A stretch of 64,000 bases of DNA from Salipaludibacillus neizhouensis (GTDB taxonomy: Bacteria; Bacillota; Bacilli; Bacillales; Salisediminibacteriaceae): contig NZ_KZ614146.1 of the NCBI RefSeq assembly GCF_002886185.1, positions 255,927-319,926 on the forward strand, given 5' to 3'. Position numbers and translations under genes: made by a program. The notes beneath the pieces were generated by a model. That model had not been told where the DNA came from and made no database searches. It saw only the letters and a program-made list of their open reading frames with translations. Shown here one piece after another: positions 16,349 to 24,867 of this stretch. Position 1 is the first letter of the stretch. Every line of letters starts with the position of its first letter.

Positions 16349-16957
16349 ATGGAAATTGCGGGAATAATTTTGGCTGGTGGAAAGTCAAGCAGAATGGGAA
16401 CGAATAAAGCTTTGCTGACAGTTAATGGTGAACAGACGATAGTGAGGCTATTGGAGCGACTATTAAACATCGTAGATGAAGTCATTCTTGTGACAAATGA
16501 CAAGGAAACATATGAATTTCTAGATGTGCAGATGGTAACAGACAATGAAAAGGACAGGGGACCACTTGCGGGACTTGAGGCTGGATTAGCAGCCTCAAAG
16601 CACTCCTGGAATTTAATTGTCGCTTGCGATCTTCCTTTTTTTGAGGAGAAGATTGTTGAGGTACTGCTTCATAGCTTGAAACAAACTGCGTGTGATGCTG
16701 TCATTCCTCTAATTAATGGGAGAGCACAACCGTTAATGGCTTTGTATCATCGACGTGTCTTACCGACTATTGAACAAAGTTTGAAAGAGAATAAATTGCG
16801 TTTACGAGACGTGTTTACTCAGATAAATTCAAGGTTTGTCACTGAAGAAGAATTCCTTAAAGCTGGTTATTCCGAAAAAGAAATTGAAAAGTTGTTTTTT
16901 AATATGAATAATCCTGAAGATTATACCTGGGTTAAAAGCCAAAAGAGTAAGCCTTGA
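16349..16957 (+). CDS. mobA: Molybdenum cofactor guanylyltransferase MobA
   Basis: 202 residues from the ATG at 16349; AAGGTGG at 16335-16341 makes the ATG at 16343 too close. It begins with the nucleotidyltransferase signature GIILAGGKSSRMGTNKALL (residues 5-23), then EVILVTND, DRGPLAGLEAGLA and VACDLPFF, all as in MobA. It attaches GMP to molybdopterin to give the guanine dinucleotide cofactor used by formate dehydrogenases. It lies 24 bases after fdhE, probably in one transcript. The cytosolic product is normal in length. Confidence 0.93.
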   Translation: MEIAGIILAGGKSSRMGTNKALLTVNGEQTIVRLLERLLNIVDEVILVTNDKETYEFLDVQMVTDNEKDRGPLAGLEAGLAASKHSWNLIVACDLPFFEEKIVEVLLHSLKQTACDAVIPLINGRAQPLMALYHRRVLPTIEQSLKENKLRLRDVFTQINSRFVTEEEFLKAGYSEKEIEKLFFNMNNPEDYTWVKSQKSKP

Positions 16958-17028
16958 GGAACTAGAAATAAAAAATTATGAGATTCAGTTTAGATAGAGC
17001 GGGATAAATAAACGGATATTTTCTATAT

Positions 17029-17123
17029 GAGGATGTTCAAAAAGAGGGTTTTTTTGCCTTTTTAAACATCCTCTAAGCAACGCGGCGTGTGTAGCCATTG
17101 CACAAACCTTTTTGAACAAACTC
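17029..17123. repeat. R2 repeat, short copy (95 bp)
   Basis: Begins GAGGATGTTCAAAAAG, closes a hairpin with AAACATCCTC, then has the complement of GCTTAG, CAATGGCTACACACGC and GAGTTTGTTCAAAAAGG. It is the inverted counterpart of 4438-4590, without that copy's 58-base insert. It sits between mobA and tatA; its hairpin, with a run of T on the plus strand, could terminate the fdhE-mobA transcript. Confidence 0.75.
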
Positions 17124-17178
17124 TATATGGAAATTTAGCACTGAAGAATGTATAATGAAAAATAAGAGGTGAAGTTAT

Positions 17179-17388
17179 ATGGCAAACATAGGCATGCCGG
17201 GTTTAATACTTATTTTGGTTGTCGCTCTCGTTATTTTTGGTCCAAGCAAGCTTCCTGAGATTGGAAGAGCTGCAGGAGAAACACTAAGAGAATTCAAGAA
17301 ATCTACAAGGGAACTAACAAAAGACGTTACAGATCCTATTGATGATATGAAGAAGGAAGCTCGAAAAGTAACTAATGATGATAAATAA
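17179..17388 (+). CDS. tatA: Sec-independent translocase subunit TatA
   Basis: 69 residues: an N-terminal membrane helix ([12 protein letters not shown]), the [20 protein letters not shown] hinge and amphipathic helix typical of TatA, and a charged tail. TatA oligomerises to let folded proteins, often cofactor-containing, cross the membrane; formate dehydrogenase subunits are classic clients, which fits the fdhE-mobA neighbours. No tatC is visible here. AGAGGTG precedes the ATG, and a TATAAT-like box lies near 17151, so it can have its own promoter. Confidence 0.93.
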   Translation: MANIGMPGLILILVVALVIFGPSKLPEIGRAAGETLREFKKSTRELTKDVTDPIDDMKKEARKVTNDDK

Positions 17389-17400
17389 GTATAAAATTCT

Positions 17401-17430
17401 AAAAGAGGCCAGGAATGGTCTCTTTTGTTT
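17401..17430 (+). terminator. Terminator of tatA
   Basis: AAAAGAGGCC and GGTCTCTTTT form a stem with a 6-base loop followed by a T-run. Confidence 0.85.
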
Positions 17431-17788
17431 TTGCCTCTTAGAGGAGTAGATACTAGTAGAAATAGAGTGAAGTCTTATTAAATCAATTTCGAATGACGTG
17501 TTTTAATGGGTGTGAAGAGGGGAAAGATATAATAGGACAAGTTGGACAGGATCTTATTTACTTAAGGTTGTTTTCTTATACATTGTTGCCTCAGTTCGAA
17601 CGGAAAGAGCTCGAATATGCTGTACTGGTGGACGCATTCCACAGGCACGTTTCAGCTTCCACAGACCAAAAATTTTCTGCGTGGTTCTTCAACTGGTACA
17701 TAAAATTACAAAGCGGTATATTAGACAAAATTCGATGTGTTGACTAAACTTAACATAAGAGTAAGTAAGGTTTTGTTGGAGGGGAAAG
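17431..17788. other. Intergenic stretch before ytkD, degenerate sequence
   Basis: About 360 bases. An 84-codon plus-strand frame (17493-17747) lacks a ribosome binding site and resembles no family. The segment around 17630-17670 (GCATTCCACAGGCACG, then CAGCTTCCACAG) looks like the GC-rich dispersed repeats of Bacillaceae, so the frame is probably non-coding. Confidence 0.4.
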
Positions 17789-18295
17789 ATGTTGACCAAT
17801 CACATATCATTTCAAGATTATTATAACAATACAGTAAATTTTTCCACTGCCAATCATCCTTTTTCCGGAGACCCAAAGCATGTTTGGGTTGTTGCCAGAT
17901 ATAAAGGCAGCTGGCTTCTAACGATTCATCCTTCTCGGGGACTTGAATTCCCAGGTGGAAAAGTAGAACCGGGAGAGGATGCCGAGACTGCAGCTAAGCG
18001 GGAGGTATTTGAAGAGACTGGTGGAGTAGTGGAAGATTTGTATTATATTGGACAGTACAAAGTGCTTGGGAAAAGTGAAACTGTCATTAAAAATGTTTAT
18101 TTTGCGAGTGTTAAAGAACTTATTTCCAAAAAAAATTATTTCGAGACGAAGGGCCCTAAACTACTTAAGCAAATTCCAGGTAATGTCCGTCATAATCATC
18201 AGTACAGTTTTATTATGAAGGATGATGTTCTTGAGTTAAGTCTTGGTGAAGTAAATAACCGCTTTTTACATGAGAATCATACGTTAGAACAGTAA
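17789..18295 (+). CDS. ytkD: Nudix nucleoside triphosphatase YtkD
   Basis: 168 residues with a complete Nudix box, GGKVEPGEDAETAAKREVFEETGG (key residues Gly, Glu, Arg-Glu, Glu-Glu, Gly in the expected spacing) near residues 57-80. It matches Bacillus YtkD/MutTA in length and context: next to the ytlACD transporter genes as in B. subtilis. YtkD hydrolyses (oxidised) purine nucleoside triphosphates and has been described as an RNA pyrophosphohydrolase. GGAGGGG lies 5-10 bases before the ATG. It converges with ytlD across a symmetrical hairpin. Confidence 0.9.
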   Translation: MLTNHISFQDYYNNTVNFSTANHPFSGDPKHVWVVARYKGSWLLTIHPSRGLEFPGGKVEPGEDAETAAKREVFEETGGVVEDLYYIGQYKVLGKSETVIKNVYFASVKELISKKNYFETKGPKLLKQIPGNVRHNHQYSFIMKDDVLELSLGEVNNRFLHENHTLEQ

Positions 18296-18337
18296 AACTC
18301 ATCGTCACTTAGATTTTAATGGTGACGGATGAGTTTC
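18295..18337. terminator. Bidirectional terminator between ytkD and ytlD
   Basis: AAACTCATC-GTCAC at 18295-18308 pairs with GTGAC-GGATGAGTTT at 18322-18336. The right arm lies inside the last codons of ytlD. T-runs are present on the plus side. Confidence 0.7.
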
Positions 18338-19095
18338 TTTTCTATGAGTTCAACCCCTTGATACATACACGTAGCCAGTATAGCAATAATGACGAGTGAT
18401 AACATTACCAATGTGAAATTGAAAACCTGGAAGCCATAAATGATCATGTAGCCTAATCCTTGCTGCGAAACTAGAAATTCACCTACTATTACGCCAACCC
18501 AGGAAAGGCCAACATTTACTTTCAAGGTAGAAATCATCGTTGGATAACAGGCAGGGAAAATTACTGTCGAAAAGGATTGAAATTTTGTTGCCCCAAAGCT
18601 TTGAATGACTTTTAAGTAGTTATCATCTACTCCTTTAAAAGCACTATAAATAACCATCGTGGTAATAATGACTGAGATTAAAGCCCCCATGAAAATAATC
18701 GACGTAAATCCAGGCCCCAGTCCTACGATTAAGATAGGTCCCAGTGCTACCTTAGGCATGGAATTCAAGATCACTAAATAGGGATCTAACACCCTCGAAA
18801 GAAACGGTGACCACCAAAGAAGAGCAGCGATAATGATACCGACACCTGTGCCTAAAATGAACCCTAACACGGTTTCAAACAGGGTGACAGATGTATGGAA
18901 AAATAAGCTGCCATCTTGAATCCGATCCAAAAACAAGGCCCAGACACGGGACGGCGAACTGAAAAGAAGAGGATCCAGCCAGCGTAAAGCAGTTGTTACT
19001 TCCCAGGCAAGGAAAAATGAAACTAGAATAGTTAATTGCGATAGTTTTATCCATCCTCTTTTCTTTTTTTCTTTCTTTTTATATTCTTGGAGCAT
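18316..19095 (-). CDS. ytlD: ABC transporter permease (YtlD)
   Basis: 259 residues from the ATG at 19095, 4 bases after the ATPase stop; the open frame extends further but would overlap the ATPase gene by over 120 bases. It has about six membrane segments and the permease EAA-type loop ([20 protein letters not shown]) that contacts the ATPase, in the SsuC/TauC class of nitrate-sulfonate-thiamine precursor transporters. The gene order substrate-binding protein, ATPase, permease on one strand next to ytkD matches B. subtilis ytlACD. The substrate is not known from sequence. Confidence 0.88.
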   Translation of the reverse strand: MLQEYKKKEKKKRGWIKLSQLTILVSFFLAWEVTTALRWLDPLLFSSPSRVWALFLDRIQDGSLFFHTSVTLFETVLGFILGTGVGIIIAALLWWSPFLSRVLDPYLVILNSMPKVALGPILIVGLGPGFTSIIFMGALISVIITTMVIYSAFKGVDDNYLKVIQSFGATKFQSFSTVIFPACYPTMISTLKVNVGLSWVGVIVGEFLVSQQGLGYMIIYGFQVFNFTLVMLSLVIIAILATCMYQGVELIEKKLIRHH

Positions 19096-19099
19096 TTCT

Positions 19100-19873
19100 T
19101 TACGATGATTCTTCACTGGATTCCATCTCCTTCCAGATTTTTTGGAATAAGGAGTTAAACGTGTCACTTGTTCGTACTTTAAAGGGGAGTTCCTGCGAAA
19201 GCTGTTTTGGAATAATAAATTCATTTTGAATTCTTCCTGGTCTACCAGCTAATAAAATAATTCGATCACTCATCGCAATAGCCTCTCCAATATCATGTGT
19301 AACAAGAATAGCTGTTTTTTTATGGGCACGAATGGTCGAAAAAACAAGATCCTCTAATTTTAGTTTTGATTGATAGTCTAAAGCGGAGAAAGGTTCATCT
19401 AATAGAAGAAGCTCCGGATCAGTAGACAACATGCGGACTAATGCCACACGTTGTCTCATGCCCCCGGAGAGCTCATAAGGATAGTTTTTTAGTTTATCTA
19501 ATAAACCGAGCTGTTCCAGCAATTTGATGGGGCGTTCTTTTTCTTCTTTAGATGTTTTATCTAATATTTTTAGTCCAAGTAATATATTTTCTTCAATGGA
19601 TAACCAGGGAAACAAGTAGTCTTGCTGAAGCATATACCCCGTTTCAGGAGTAGGTTTTTCTATTGGGACTCCATCCAAGATGATTTGACCTTTCGTTGGA
19701 AGGATTAATCCGGAAACAAGAGAGAGGAGAGTTGTTTTACCACAGCCACTAGGACCAATAAAAGAAATAAACTCTCCTTTTTCAATCGTTAAATTAATAT
19801 TTTCAATGGCAGTTGTCATTGTTTCCAAGGAAAAGAATGTTTTTTCTACATCCTGCAATTCTAATATAGCCAT
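19100..19873 (-). CDS. ytlC: ABC transporter ATP-binding protein (YtlC)
   Basis: 257 residues with all ABC ATPase motifs: Walker [10 protein letters not shown] near residue 38, Q-loop [10 protein letters not shown], signature LSGGMRQR, Walker [13 protein letters not shown] and the switch His in VTHDIGEA. It closely resembles the nitrate/sulfonate/taurine ATPases. It sits between the binding protein and the permease with gaps of 24 and 4 bases, one operon. It would power uptake through YtlD. Confidence 0.92.
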   Translation of the reverse strand: MAILELQDVEKTFFSLETMTTAIENINLTIEKGEFISFIGPSGCGKTTLLSLVSGLILPTKGQIILDGVPIEKPTPETGYMLQQDYLFPWLSIEENILLGLKILDKTSKEEKERPIKLLEQLGLLDKLKNYPYELSGGMRQRVALVRMLSTDPELLLLDEPFSALDYQSKLKLEDLVFSTIRAHKKTAILVTHDIGEAIAMSDRIILLAGRPGRIQNEFIIPKQLSQELPFKVRTSDTFNSLFQKIWKEMESSEESS

Positions 19874-19897
19874 GATATTCTCCTCTCTTAACTTGCA

Positions 19898-20890
19898 TTA
19901 TTCTGACATGATCTGGTCAGCGAATTCTCGATTCACCAATTCATCATAAGGTACTTCTTCCGGTAATTCGCCAGCTTCATCCATAATTGACTGAAGGTTG
20001 TTCCATCCTTCTTCGTTCACTAATGGAGAAGGTGCATAGGATCCTTGTTCGTTGTAATTGATGAATACTTGTTCAATGATTTCTAAAGAAGTATCTTCAA
20101 AAAATGGTTCGATAGATTCGGCAACAGTAGAAGGATCTTCCTCATTGATCCATTGTTGAGCTTTGTAAATAGCTCGAGTAAATTTCTCCATAGTTTCCGG
20201 GTCTTCATCGATAAAACTTTGCTTTGCCATATAAACAGTATATGGAACCTCACCAGATTCGGTACCAAACGATTCAATAATATGGCCAACTCCTTCTTCT
20301 TGAAGAAGTGTCGCTTGAGGCTCAAATAGTTGCACATAATCACCTGTTCCGGAAGCGAAGGCGGAGGTGATGTTCGCGAAGTCGATGTTTTGAATGAGTT
20401 CAAGATCGTTATGCGGATCGATATCATGCTGTTTCAGCACGTATTCTCCAACCATTTGCGGCATGCCGCCTTTTCTTTGACCTAGGAATGTACTTCCTTT
20501 TAAATCTTCCCATTCAAAGTCTTCAACGGGTTCACGAGAGACAAGAAACGTACCGTCTGTTCGGGTCAGTTGAGCAAAGTTAATCGGTGGGTCATTTGCT
20601 TCTTGGGCATAGACATAGATCGATGTTTCCGCTCCTACTAGTGCGACATCGGCACCATCAGACAGCAATGCTGTCATGGTTGTATCTCCACCCCATGTGG
20701 TTGTTAGTTCAACATCTAATCCTTCCTCTTCGAAAAACCCTTCAGAAATTGCTACGTATTGAGGTGCATAGAAAATGGACCGTGTAACCTCTGCCAATTT
20801 TACTTCTCTTAACTCTTCTTCCTGATCACAAGCTGTAAGTATAGCTACCGGTAAACACAATAGTAACAATAATTTTTTTAAACGAGACAT
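19898..20890 (-). CDS. ytlA: ABC transporter substrate-binding lipoprotein, NMT1/THI5-like (YtlA)
   Basis: 330 residues. Lipoprotein signal with lipobox LTAC (Cys21), then a SsuA/THI5-like periplasmic-binding fold: VTRSIFYAPQYVAISEGFFE (the typical aromatic-rich ligand entry), ADVALVGAETSIYVY, GSTFLGQRKGGMPQ. Proteins of this class bind thiamine pyrimidine precursors, sulfonates or similar small molecules; the ligand cannot be decided. First gene of ytlACD, transcribed away from metK. GGAGGAG precedes the ATG. Confidence 0.88.
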   Translation of the reverse strand: MSRLKKLLLLLCLPVAILTACDQEEELREVKLAEVTRSIFYAPQYVAISEGFFEEEGLDVELTTTWGGDTTMTALLSDGADVALVGAETSIYVYAQEANDPPINFAQLTRTDGTFLVSREPVEDFEWEDLKGSTFLGQRKGGMPQMVGEYVLKQHDIDPHNDLELIQNIDFANITSAFASGTGDYVQLFEPQATLLQEEGVGHIIESFGTESGEVPYTVYMAKQSFIDEDPETMEKFTRAIYKAQQWINEEDPSTVAESIEPFFEDTSLEIIEQVFINYNEQGSYAPSPLVNEEGWNNLQSIMDEAGELPEEVPYDELVNREFADQIMSE

Positions 20891-21092
20891 GATGCTCCTC
20901 CTTCATAAATCTATAGTTATTTGATTAGATAACGTATGTGTGAATGGGCGGATGTGTGCGAAGGAATGAGAAAAAGATCAGACTGGGGTAGGAGACAGAA
21001 ACAGACTAGAGATCGTTTAGAGAAAGCGGCATTTTCGATAAACTTAAATCAGCCGGAAAAAGATGGAAGTTTATGCGAGAGGAGACAAGAAA

Positions 21093-21233
21093 ATGACTAT
21101 TCACCTTCTTTTTATTACCATTACTGTTTCAAGACGTCGACGAGATGATCAGACGGAATCGCAAGTTGATATGAACAGTGGAGAGGAAAGATTAAGAGAG
21201 GAAAAAGCCAAGCATGGTAAGTTTTTCTTATAA
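21093..21233 (+). CDS. Possible small protein, 46 residues
   Basis: ATG at 21093 is preceded by GAGAGGAG at 21078-21085 at 7 bases, a much better site than random frames here have. The product starts with a short hydrophobic run (MTIHLLFITITV), then an Arg-rich stretch (SRRRRDD) and a charged helical tail (SGEERLREEKAKHGK). The shape recalls small single-pass membrane proteins of Bacillus such as YtzI, but the hydrophobic part is shorter than a normal membrane helix. It could be a decayed gene. Confidence 0.35.
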   Translation: MTIHLLFITITVSRRRRDDQTESQVDMNSGEERLREEKAKHGKFFL

Positions 21234-21463
21234 ATTATCTTTATATTAAGCAAATGAACAGGTGGGGGGGCAAATGAGGGTGTTGCTCCCTAAAGTAATC
21301 GTAATTAGCTCTGGATAGAGGGCATTGTTACTTAAATATGTAGAAAAGTGGATTATTTATCCAACCAATGCTCTTCCTCATACTTACTAGCAATAACAGC
21401 CTTTTCTCCTTGTCCAGAGTTGTTCAGCACTACCTAATTTACGTGATAAATCGACATTTGCAG

Positions 21464-21492
21464 TTGACAGACGATTAAATTTACGGTATTAT
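21464..21492 (+). promoter_or_regulatory. metK promoter (sigma-A type)
   Basis: TTGACA at 21464-21469, 17-base spacer, TATTAT at 21487-21492. It begins transcription shortly before the S-box leader. Confidence 0.85.
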
Positions 21493-21507
21493 TTTTGCGA
21501 ACGGATA

Positions 21508-21678
21508 CTCTTATCCTGAGTAGGCGGAGGGACAGGCCCGACGAAGCCCAGCAACCATCACCACTGTAAAAGGTGAACGGTGCTAACCTGCAGGACATAT
21601 CTAACCGTATGTCTTGGTCGATAAGAGGTTAAAGGCGGATGGAACGTAACCTTTTCCTCTATTGGAAAGGGTTTTTTT
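21508..21678 (+). ncRNA. SAM-I riboswitch (S-box) with terminator, upstream of metK
   Basis: The aptamer spans about 21508-21629: CTCTTATCCTGAGTAGGCGG, GGGACAGGCCCGACGAAGCC with CAGCAACC, GGTGCTAACCTGCAGGA and the closing GATAAGAGG, the conserved S-box order. A terminator follows: AACCTTTTCC at 21648-21657 pairs with GGAAAGGGTT at 21664-21673, then T-runs. When S-adenosylmethionine is bound the terminator should form and metK is shut off, the established S-box mechanism. Confidence 0.97.
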
Positions 21679-21787
21679 ATATTTTTTTGAGATCATTGGA
21701 TTGGACCATTCTGCTGGGAGAACGAGTACCGTAGATGATGAAGCACATCCTAAAAATAGGATGGATGATACCAAGGAGGTACGTATT

Positions 21788-22999
21788 GTGGTAGGGAAAA
21801 CGCGTTTATTTACATCAGAATCAGTAACAGAAGGGCATCCGGATAAGATTTGTGATCAAATTTCGGATTCTATTTTAGATGAAATTATGAAGAAGGATCC
21901 AAATGCTCGAGTAGCTTGTGAGACTTCTGTGAACACTGGATTAGTGTTAGTAGCAGGAGAAATTTCTACATCTACGTATGTGGATATACCAAAAGTAGTC
22001 CGAGAAACGATTAAAGGAATTGGTTATACAAAAGCCAAATATGGTTTTGATTTTGAAACGTGTGCTGTATTGACGTCGATTGATGAACAATCAGCTGATA
22101 TCGCTTTAGGTGTGGATAAATCATACGAAGCTCGAGAAGGGCAAATGTCCGACGAAGAAATTGAAGAAATTGGAGCTGGAGACCAAGGATTAATGTTTGG
22201 TTATGCAGATAATCAAACACCAGAGTTAATGCCATTACCAATTTCTTTATCACATAAGCTTGCGCGTCGTTTAGCAGAAGTACGTAAGGAAAAAATCATT
22301 GATTACTTACGTCCTGACGGTAAAGTTCAAGTAACGGTGGAATACGGTGAGGACCAAAATCCAATTCGGGTTGATACGATTGTCATTTCTACTCAACATC
22401 ATCCTGAAATTGAGTTAGCTCAAATCAAAAAAGATTTGAAGAAGGAAGTTATCGATTTTATTGTTCCTGAGGAATTATTAGATGAAAATACAAAATACTT
22501 TATTAACCCAACTGGTCGATTTGTCATTGGTGGGCCTCAAGGTGATGCAGGACTTACAGGACGTAAAATCATTGTAGATACTTATGGCGGATATGCTCGT
22601 CACGGTGGAGGAGCATTCTCTGGAAAAGACGCTACGAAAGTCGATCGTTCCGGTGCTTATGCAGCTAGATATGTAGCGAAAAACATCGTTGCCTCTGGTT
22701 TAGCGGATCGTTGTGAAGTCCAAGTAGCTTATGCAATCGGAGTTGCACAGCCAGTTTCCATTGCTATTGAAACGTTTGATACTGGAAAAGTAAGCGAAGA
22801 TGTTTTAGTGGAAGTCGTAAGGAAGAATTTTGACCTGCGCCCTGCTGGAATTATAAAAATGTTGGACTTACGTCGCCCGATTTACAAGCAAACGGCAGCA
22901 TATGGTCATTTCGGTAGAACCGATATTGAGTTACCGTGGGAACAAACAGATAAAGCCAACTTGCTAAGTGAACAAGCTTTAGAGTTAGCTGGTCAATAA
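21788..22999 (+). CDS. metK: S-adenosylmethionine synthetase
   Basis: 403 residues from the GTG at 21788; AAGGAGG at 21773-21779 fixes this start, while the frame happens to stay open back into the riboswitch terminator. Motifs: [20 protein letters not shown] (residues 6-25), [12 protein letters not shown] near 120, [20 protein letters not shown] and GGGAFSGKD with KVDRSGAY near 265-285. It makes SAM from methionine and ATP and is controlled by SAM through the S-box leader. It stands alone; a strong terminator and an R1 repeat follow. Confidence 0.97.
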   Translation: MVGKTRLFTSESVTEGHPDKICDQISDSILDEIMKKDPNARVACETSVNTGLVLVAGEISTSTYVDIPKVVRETIKGIGYTKAKYGFDFETCAVLTSIDEQSADIALGVDKSYEAREGQMSDEEIEEIGAGDQGLMFGYADNQTPELMPLPISLSHKLARRLAEVRKEKIIDYLRPDGKVQVTVEYGEDQNPIRVDTIVISTQHHPEIELAQIKKDLKKEVIDFIVPEELLDENTKYFINPTGRFVIGGPQGDAGLTGRKIIVDTYGGYARHGGGAFSGKDATKVDRSGAYAARYVAKNIVASGLADRCEVQVAYAIGVAQPVSIAIETFDTGKVSEDVLVEVVRKNFDLRPAGIIKMLDLRRPIYKQTAAYGHFGRTDIELPWEQTDKANLLSEQALELAGQ

Positions 23000-23008
23000 T
23001 AGAATAGG

Positions 23009-23058
23009 AAAAAGGGTGACTTAATAGGTAATAAACACCTATAGAGTCACCCTTTTTT
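23009..23058 (+). terminator. Terminator of metK
   Basis: AAAAAGGGTGAC pairs with GTCACCCTTTTTT, with an inner ATAGGT/ACCTAT stem. The A/T-runs at both ends allow action in both directions. Confidence 0.9.
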
Positions 23059-23065
23059 GCTAGAT

Positions 23066-23217
23066 AATTTATAAAGTTGACAGCTATCTTTACGCCACGC
23101 TTGTCAAGGGAAAACCACCTCCTTTCGAGTAGCACCTACACACACTTCATAGGTGCTACTCGGGGGTGGCTAAAAGATCACGCTGTATTTATTAAAAGAC
23201 GCTACGCGTTTTTCTTA
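23066..23217 (+). repeat. R1 repeat, full copy C
   Basis: 152 bp. AATTTATAAAGTTGACAGC, CTATCTTTACGCCACGC, TTGTCAAGGGAAAACCACC, foldback (CGAGTAGCACCTA from 23116 and its complement, 13 bp), GGTGGCTAAAAGATCACG, CTGTATTTATTAAAAGACG and the closing ACGC-TAC-GCGT hairpin with T-run. It lies between the convergent metK and ytoA. Outside the core it matches copy F (GGCTAAAAGATCACG and ACGCTACGCG type), yet F has the other core form. Confidence 0.85.
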
Positions 23218-23231
23218 ACCGCTTATATTCA

Positions 23232-23753
23232 CTATACATTCTTCTCGAGTGATTTGTAATACTGCCCTTTTTCTACATAACCTTCGCGAATTCGCTTCAT
23301 CTCAGCGATATCCTCGCTTGTTAAATTTCGGACAACTTTCGCTGGACGTCCAAGTGCTAATGTTCTTGGCGGAATTTTTTTACCCGGCGGCACAAGGCTG
23401 CCGGCGCCGATAAAAGCATCCTCCCCAATTTCCGCATTATCTAAAATAATCGAGCCCATGCCTATTAAGGCATTCTTTTCAATCACGCAGCTATGCAATA
23501 CGCACTGGTGGCCAATCGTTACGCCTTCTTTTAATATTAATGGGTTGTTAGGGCTTTGGTGAAGTGTACTATTGTCTTGAACATTTACTCCCTTTTCTAT
23601 AATTGTTGGAGCAACATCACCACGAATGACAGTGTTAAACCAAATGCTTGCCTTCTCATGGATTGTTACGTCCCCGGTAATCACAACATTGTCAGCTATG
23701 TAGGCACTCTCATTAATGACAGGCCACTGTTCTTTATACGGATATATAGCCAA
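23232..23753 (-). CDS. ytoA: Gamma carbonic anhydrase-like hexapeptide protein (YtoA)
   Basis: 173 residues of left-handed beta-helix hexapeptide repeats (NVVITGDVTIHEKASIWFNT, VIRGDV, NVQDNSTLHQ, TIGHQCVLHSCVI, ALIGMGSIILDN, FIGAGSLV). The three metal-ligand histidines expected in the gamma carbonic anhydrase/YrdA/PaaY family are present (in DNSTLHQ, IGHQ and VLHS). Many members bind zinc but have no proven carbonic anhydrase activity. A short C-terminal helix follows. Divergent from ytpA. ATG with GGAGAG upstream. Confidence 0.88.
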   Translation of the reverse strand: MAIYPYKEQWPVINESAYIADNVVITGDVTIHEKASIWFNTVIRGDVAPTIIEKGVNVQDNSTLHQSPNNPLILKEGVTIGHQCVLHSCVIEKNALIGMGSIILDNAEIGEDAFIGAGSLVPPGKKIPPRTLALGRPAKVVRNLTSEDIAEMKRIREGYVEKGQYYKSLEKNV

Positions 23754-23920
23754 TATAGGTCACTCTCCTTATTTGAAGTTTATACTGCTAGTGTATCAAA
23801 CGTAGGCTCGTGAAAGGAATAATTCTGAGATTTTCACTGGACTACTGCCACCCTATTACTTGACTATCAAACAGATCAGAGGGGAAAATACAGGGAAGTA
23901 AAGTTTATGGAGGGATCGAG

Positions 23921-24712
23921 ATGTGGAAATGGGAGTTCCAAGGTGATCAAGTGAAAGGTGTGTTTGTAATTGTTCATGGTGCAGGGGAGTATCATGCACG
24001 TTACAAGTGGATCATTAGCCAATTGAATCACGCGGGGTATCACGTTTTAATGGGAGATCTGCCAGGACAAGGTGTAACTCAAGGACCTAGAGGACACATC
24101 AAGAATTTTCATGAATACATAGAAACAGTAAATACATGGTTAAAGAAAGCAAGAGAATATGATCTACCAGTCATACTTTTAGGGCACAGCATGGGAGGAT
24201 TAATTTCAACGAGGGTGCTGATGGAAATGCCAGCAGCAAATTTGCCAAGTCTTGTAATTCTATCTTCTCCTTGTTTTGGTTTATACAATAAAACTCCGTT
24301 CAGTAAAAAACTCGTAGCAAATCTTTTACATCGGGTCATACCGACTTATCGAGTTCCAGCAGGACTTAAGAAAGGGACAGGCACAAGAGATGAAGTCATG
24401 CGAAAAAGAGACGCTGAAGATGATCGTTTAGTTAAAAGAGTAAGCTTACGTTGGTACACAGAATTAGAAAAATCGATGAAGTTAGTCCACGAACAGAAAG
24501 AAAGTTTTCCACAGGTTCCTCTTTTAGTCATGCAAGGAGGAGATGATCGGATCGTCAATAAATTCGAAGTGGAAAAATGGTTCAACAACATAAATACAAA
24601 TGATAAATATTATAAGGAATGGAAAGGACTTTATCATGAGGTGCTTAATGAACCGGAAAGAGATCGTGTGCTAGCACATATGCTTGGATTTGTGACGATT
24701 CATAGACAATAA
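23921..24712 (+). CDS. ytpA: Lysophospholipase-like alpha/beta hydrolase (YtpA)
   Basis: 263 residues, alpha/beta hydrolase of the monoacylglycerol lipase class: oxyanion region VIVHGAGEYHARY near residue 19, nucleophile elbow LLGHSMGGLIS near residue 90, the Asp in QGGDDRIVNK near 205 and the His in GLYHEVLNEPERD near 232. B. subtilis YtpA makes the lysophospholipid antibiotic bacilysocin, and ytpA-ytpB is an operon there; here ytpB follows but an R1 repeat has come to lie between them. The ATG has a GGAGGG site. Confidence 0.88.
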   Translation: MWKWEFQGDQVKGVFVIVHGAGEYHARYKWIISQLNHAGYHVLMGDLPGQGVTQGPRGHIKNFHEYIETVNTWLKKAREYDLPVILLGHSMGGLISTRVLMEMPAANLPSLVILSSPCFGLYNKTPFSKKLVANLLHRVIPTYRVPAGLKKGTGTRDEVMRKRDAEDDRLVKRVSLRWYTELEKSMKLVHEQKESFPQVPLLVMQGGDDRIVNKFEVEKWFNNINTNDKYYKEWKGLYHEVLNEPERDRVLAHMLGFVTIHRQ

Positions 24713-24828
24713 GCTGACAGCTATCTTTACGCCACACGCATCAAGGGAAGTTCGCCCTTGATGCTTAAATGATGGTGGCTTTAAAGATCACGATGTATGT
24801 AATAAAAGACGGCTATGCTGTTTTTCTA
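24713..24828 (+). repeat. R1 repeat, copy D inside the ytpA-ytpB operon
   Basis: 116 bp beginning directly at the ytpA stop codon. It has the short core: GCATCAAGGG at 24738-24747 pairs perfectly with CCCTTGATGC at 24755-24764 (7-base loop), then TTAAATGATGGTGGC, TTTAAAGATCACG and the closing ACGGC-TAT-GCTGT hairpin with T-run. Compared with copy F the 10-bp stem carries two compensated base-pair changes. Confidence 0.85.
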
Positions 24829-24867
24829 GTAGGATCTAAAATGATAAGAATTGACGGAGGAAAAGGA

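Larger units (their letters stand above)
20891..21507. other. Intergenic stretch between ytlA and the metK leader
   Basis: About 600 bases separating divergent units. In B. subtilis pckA lies next to metK; no phosphoenolpyruvate carboxykinase sequence is visible here. It holds one short open frame with a good ribosome binding site (21093-21233) and the metK promoter near 21464-21492. Otherwise I see no gene. Confidence 0.5.

Noticed and set aside
17493-17747. Plus-strand frame of 84 codons before ytkD
   Set aside because: No ribosome binding site, no family, and its middle resembles a degenerate dispersed repeat.
19096-19224. 43-codon N-terminal extension of ytlD
   Set aside because: It would overlap the ytlC coding region out of frame; the ATG at 19095 directly after the ytlC stop fits operon packing.
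21330-21460. Short minus-strand frame ending KYEEEHWLDK
   Set aside because: Looks protein-like but is only about 27 codons, with a stop just upstream and no homologue I can name; not enough to call a gene remnant.
21662-21787. 42-codon N-terminal extension of metK
   Set aside because: It starts inside the S-box terminator; AAGGAGG at 21773-21779 and the family N-terminus fix the GTG at 21788.
24769-24867. 33-codon N-terminal extension of ytpB
   Set aside because: The codons derive from R1 copy D; GGAGG at 24856-24860 supports ATG 24868.
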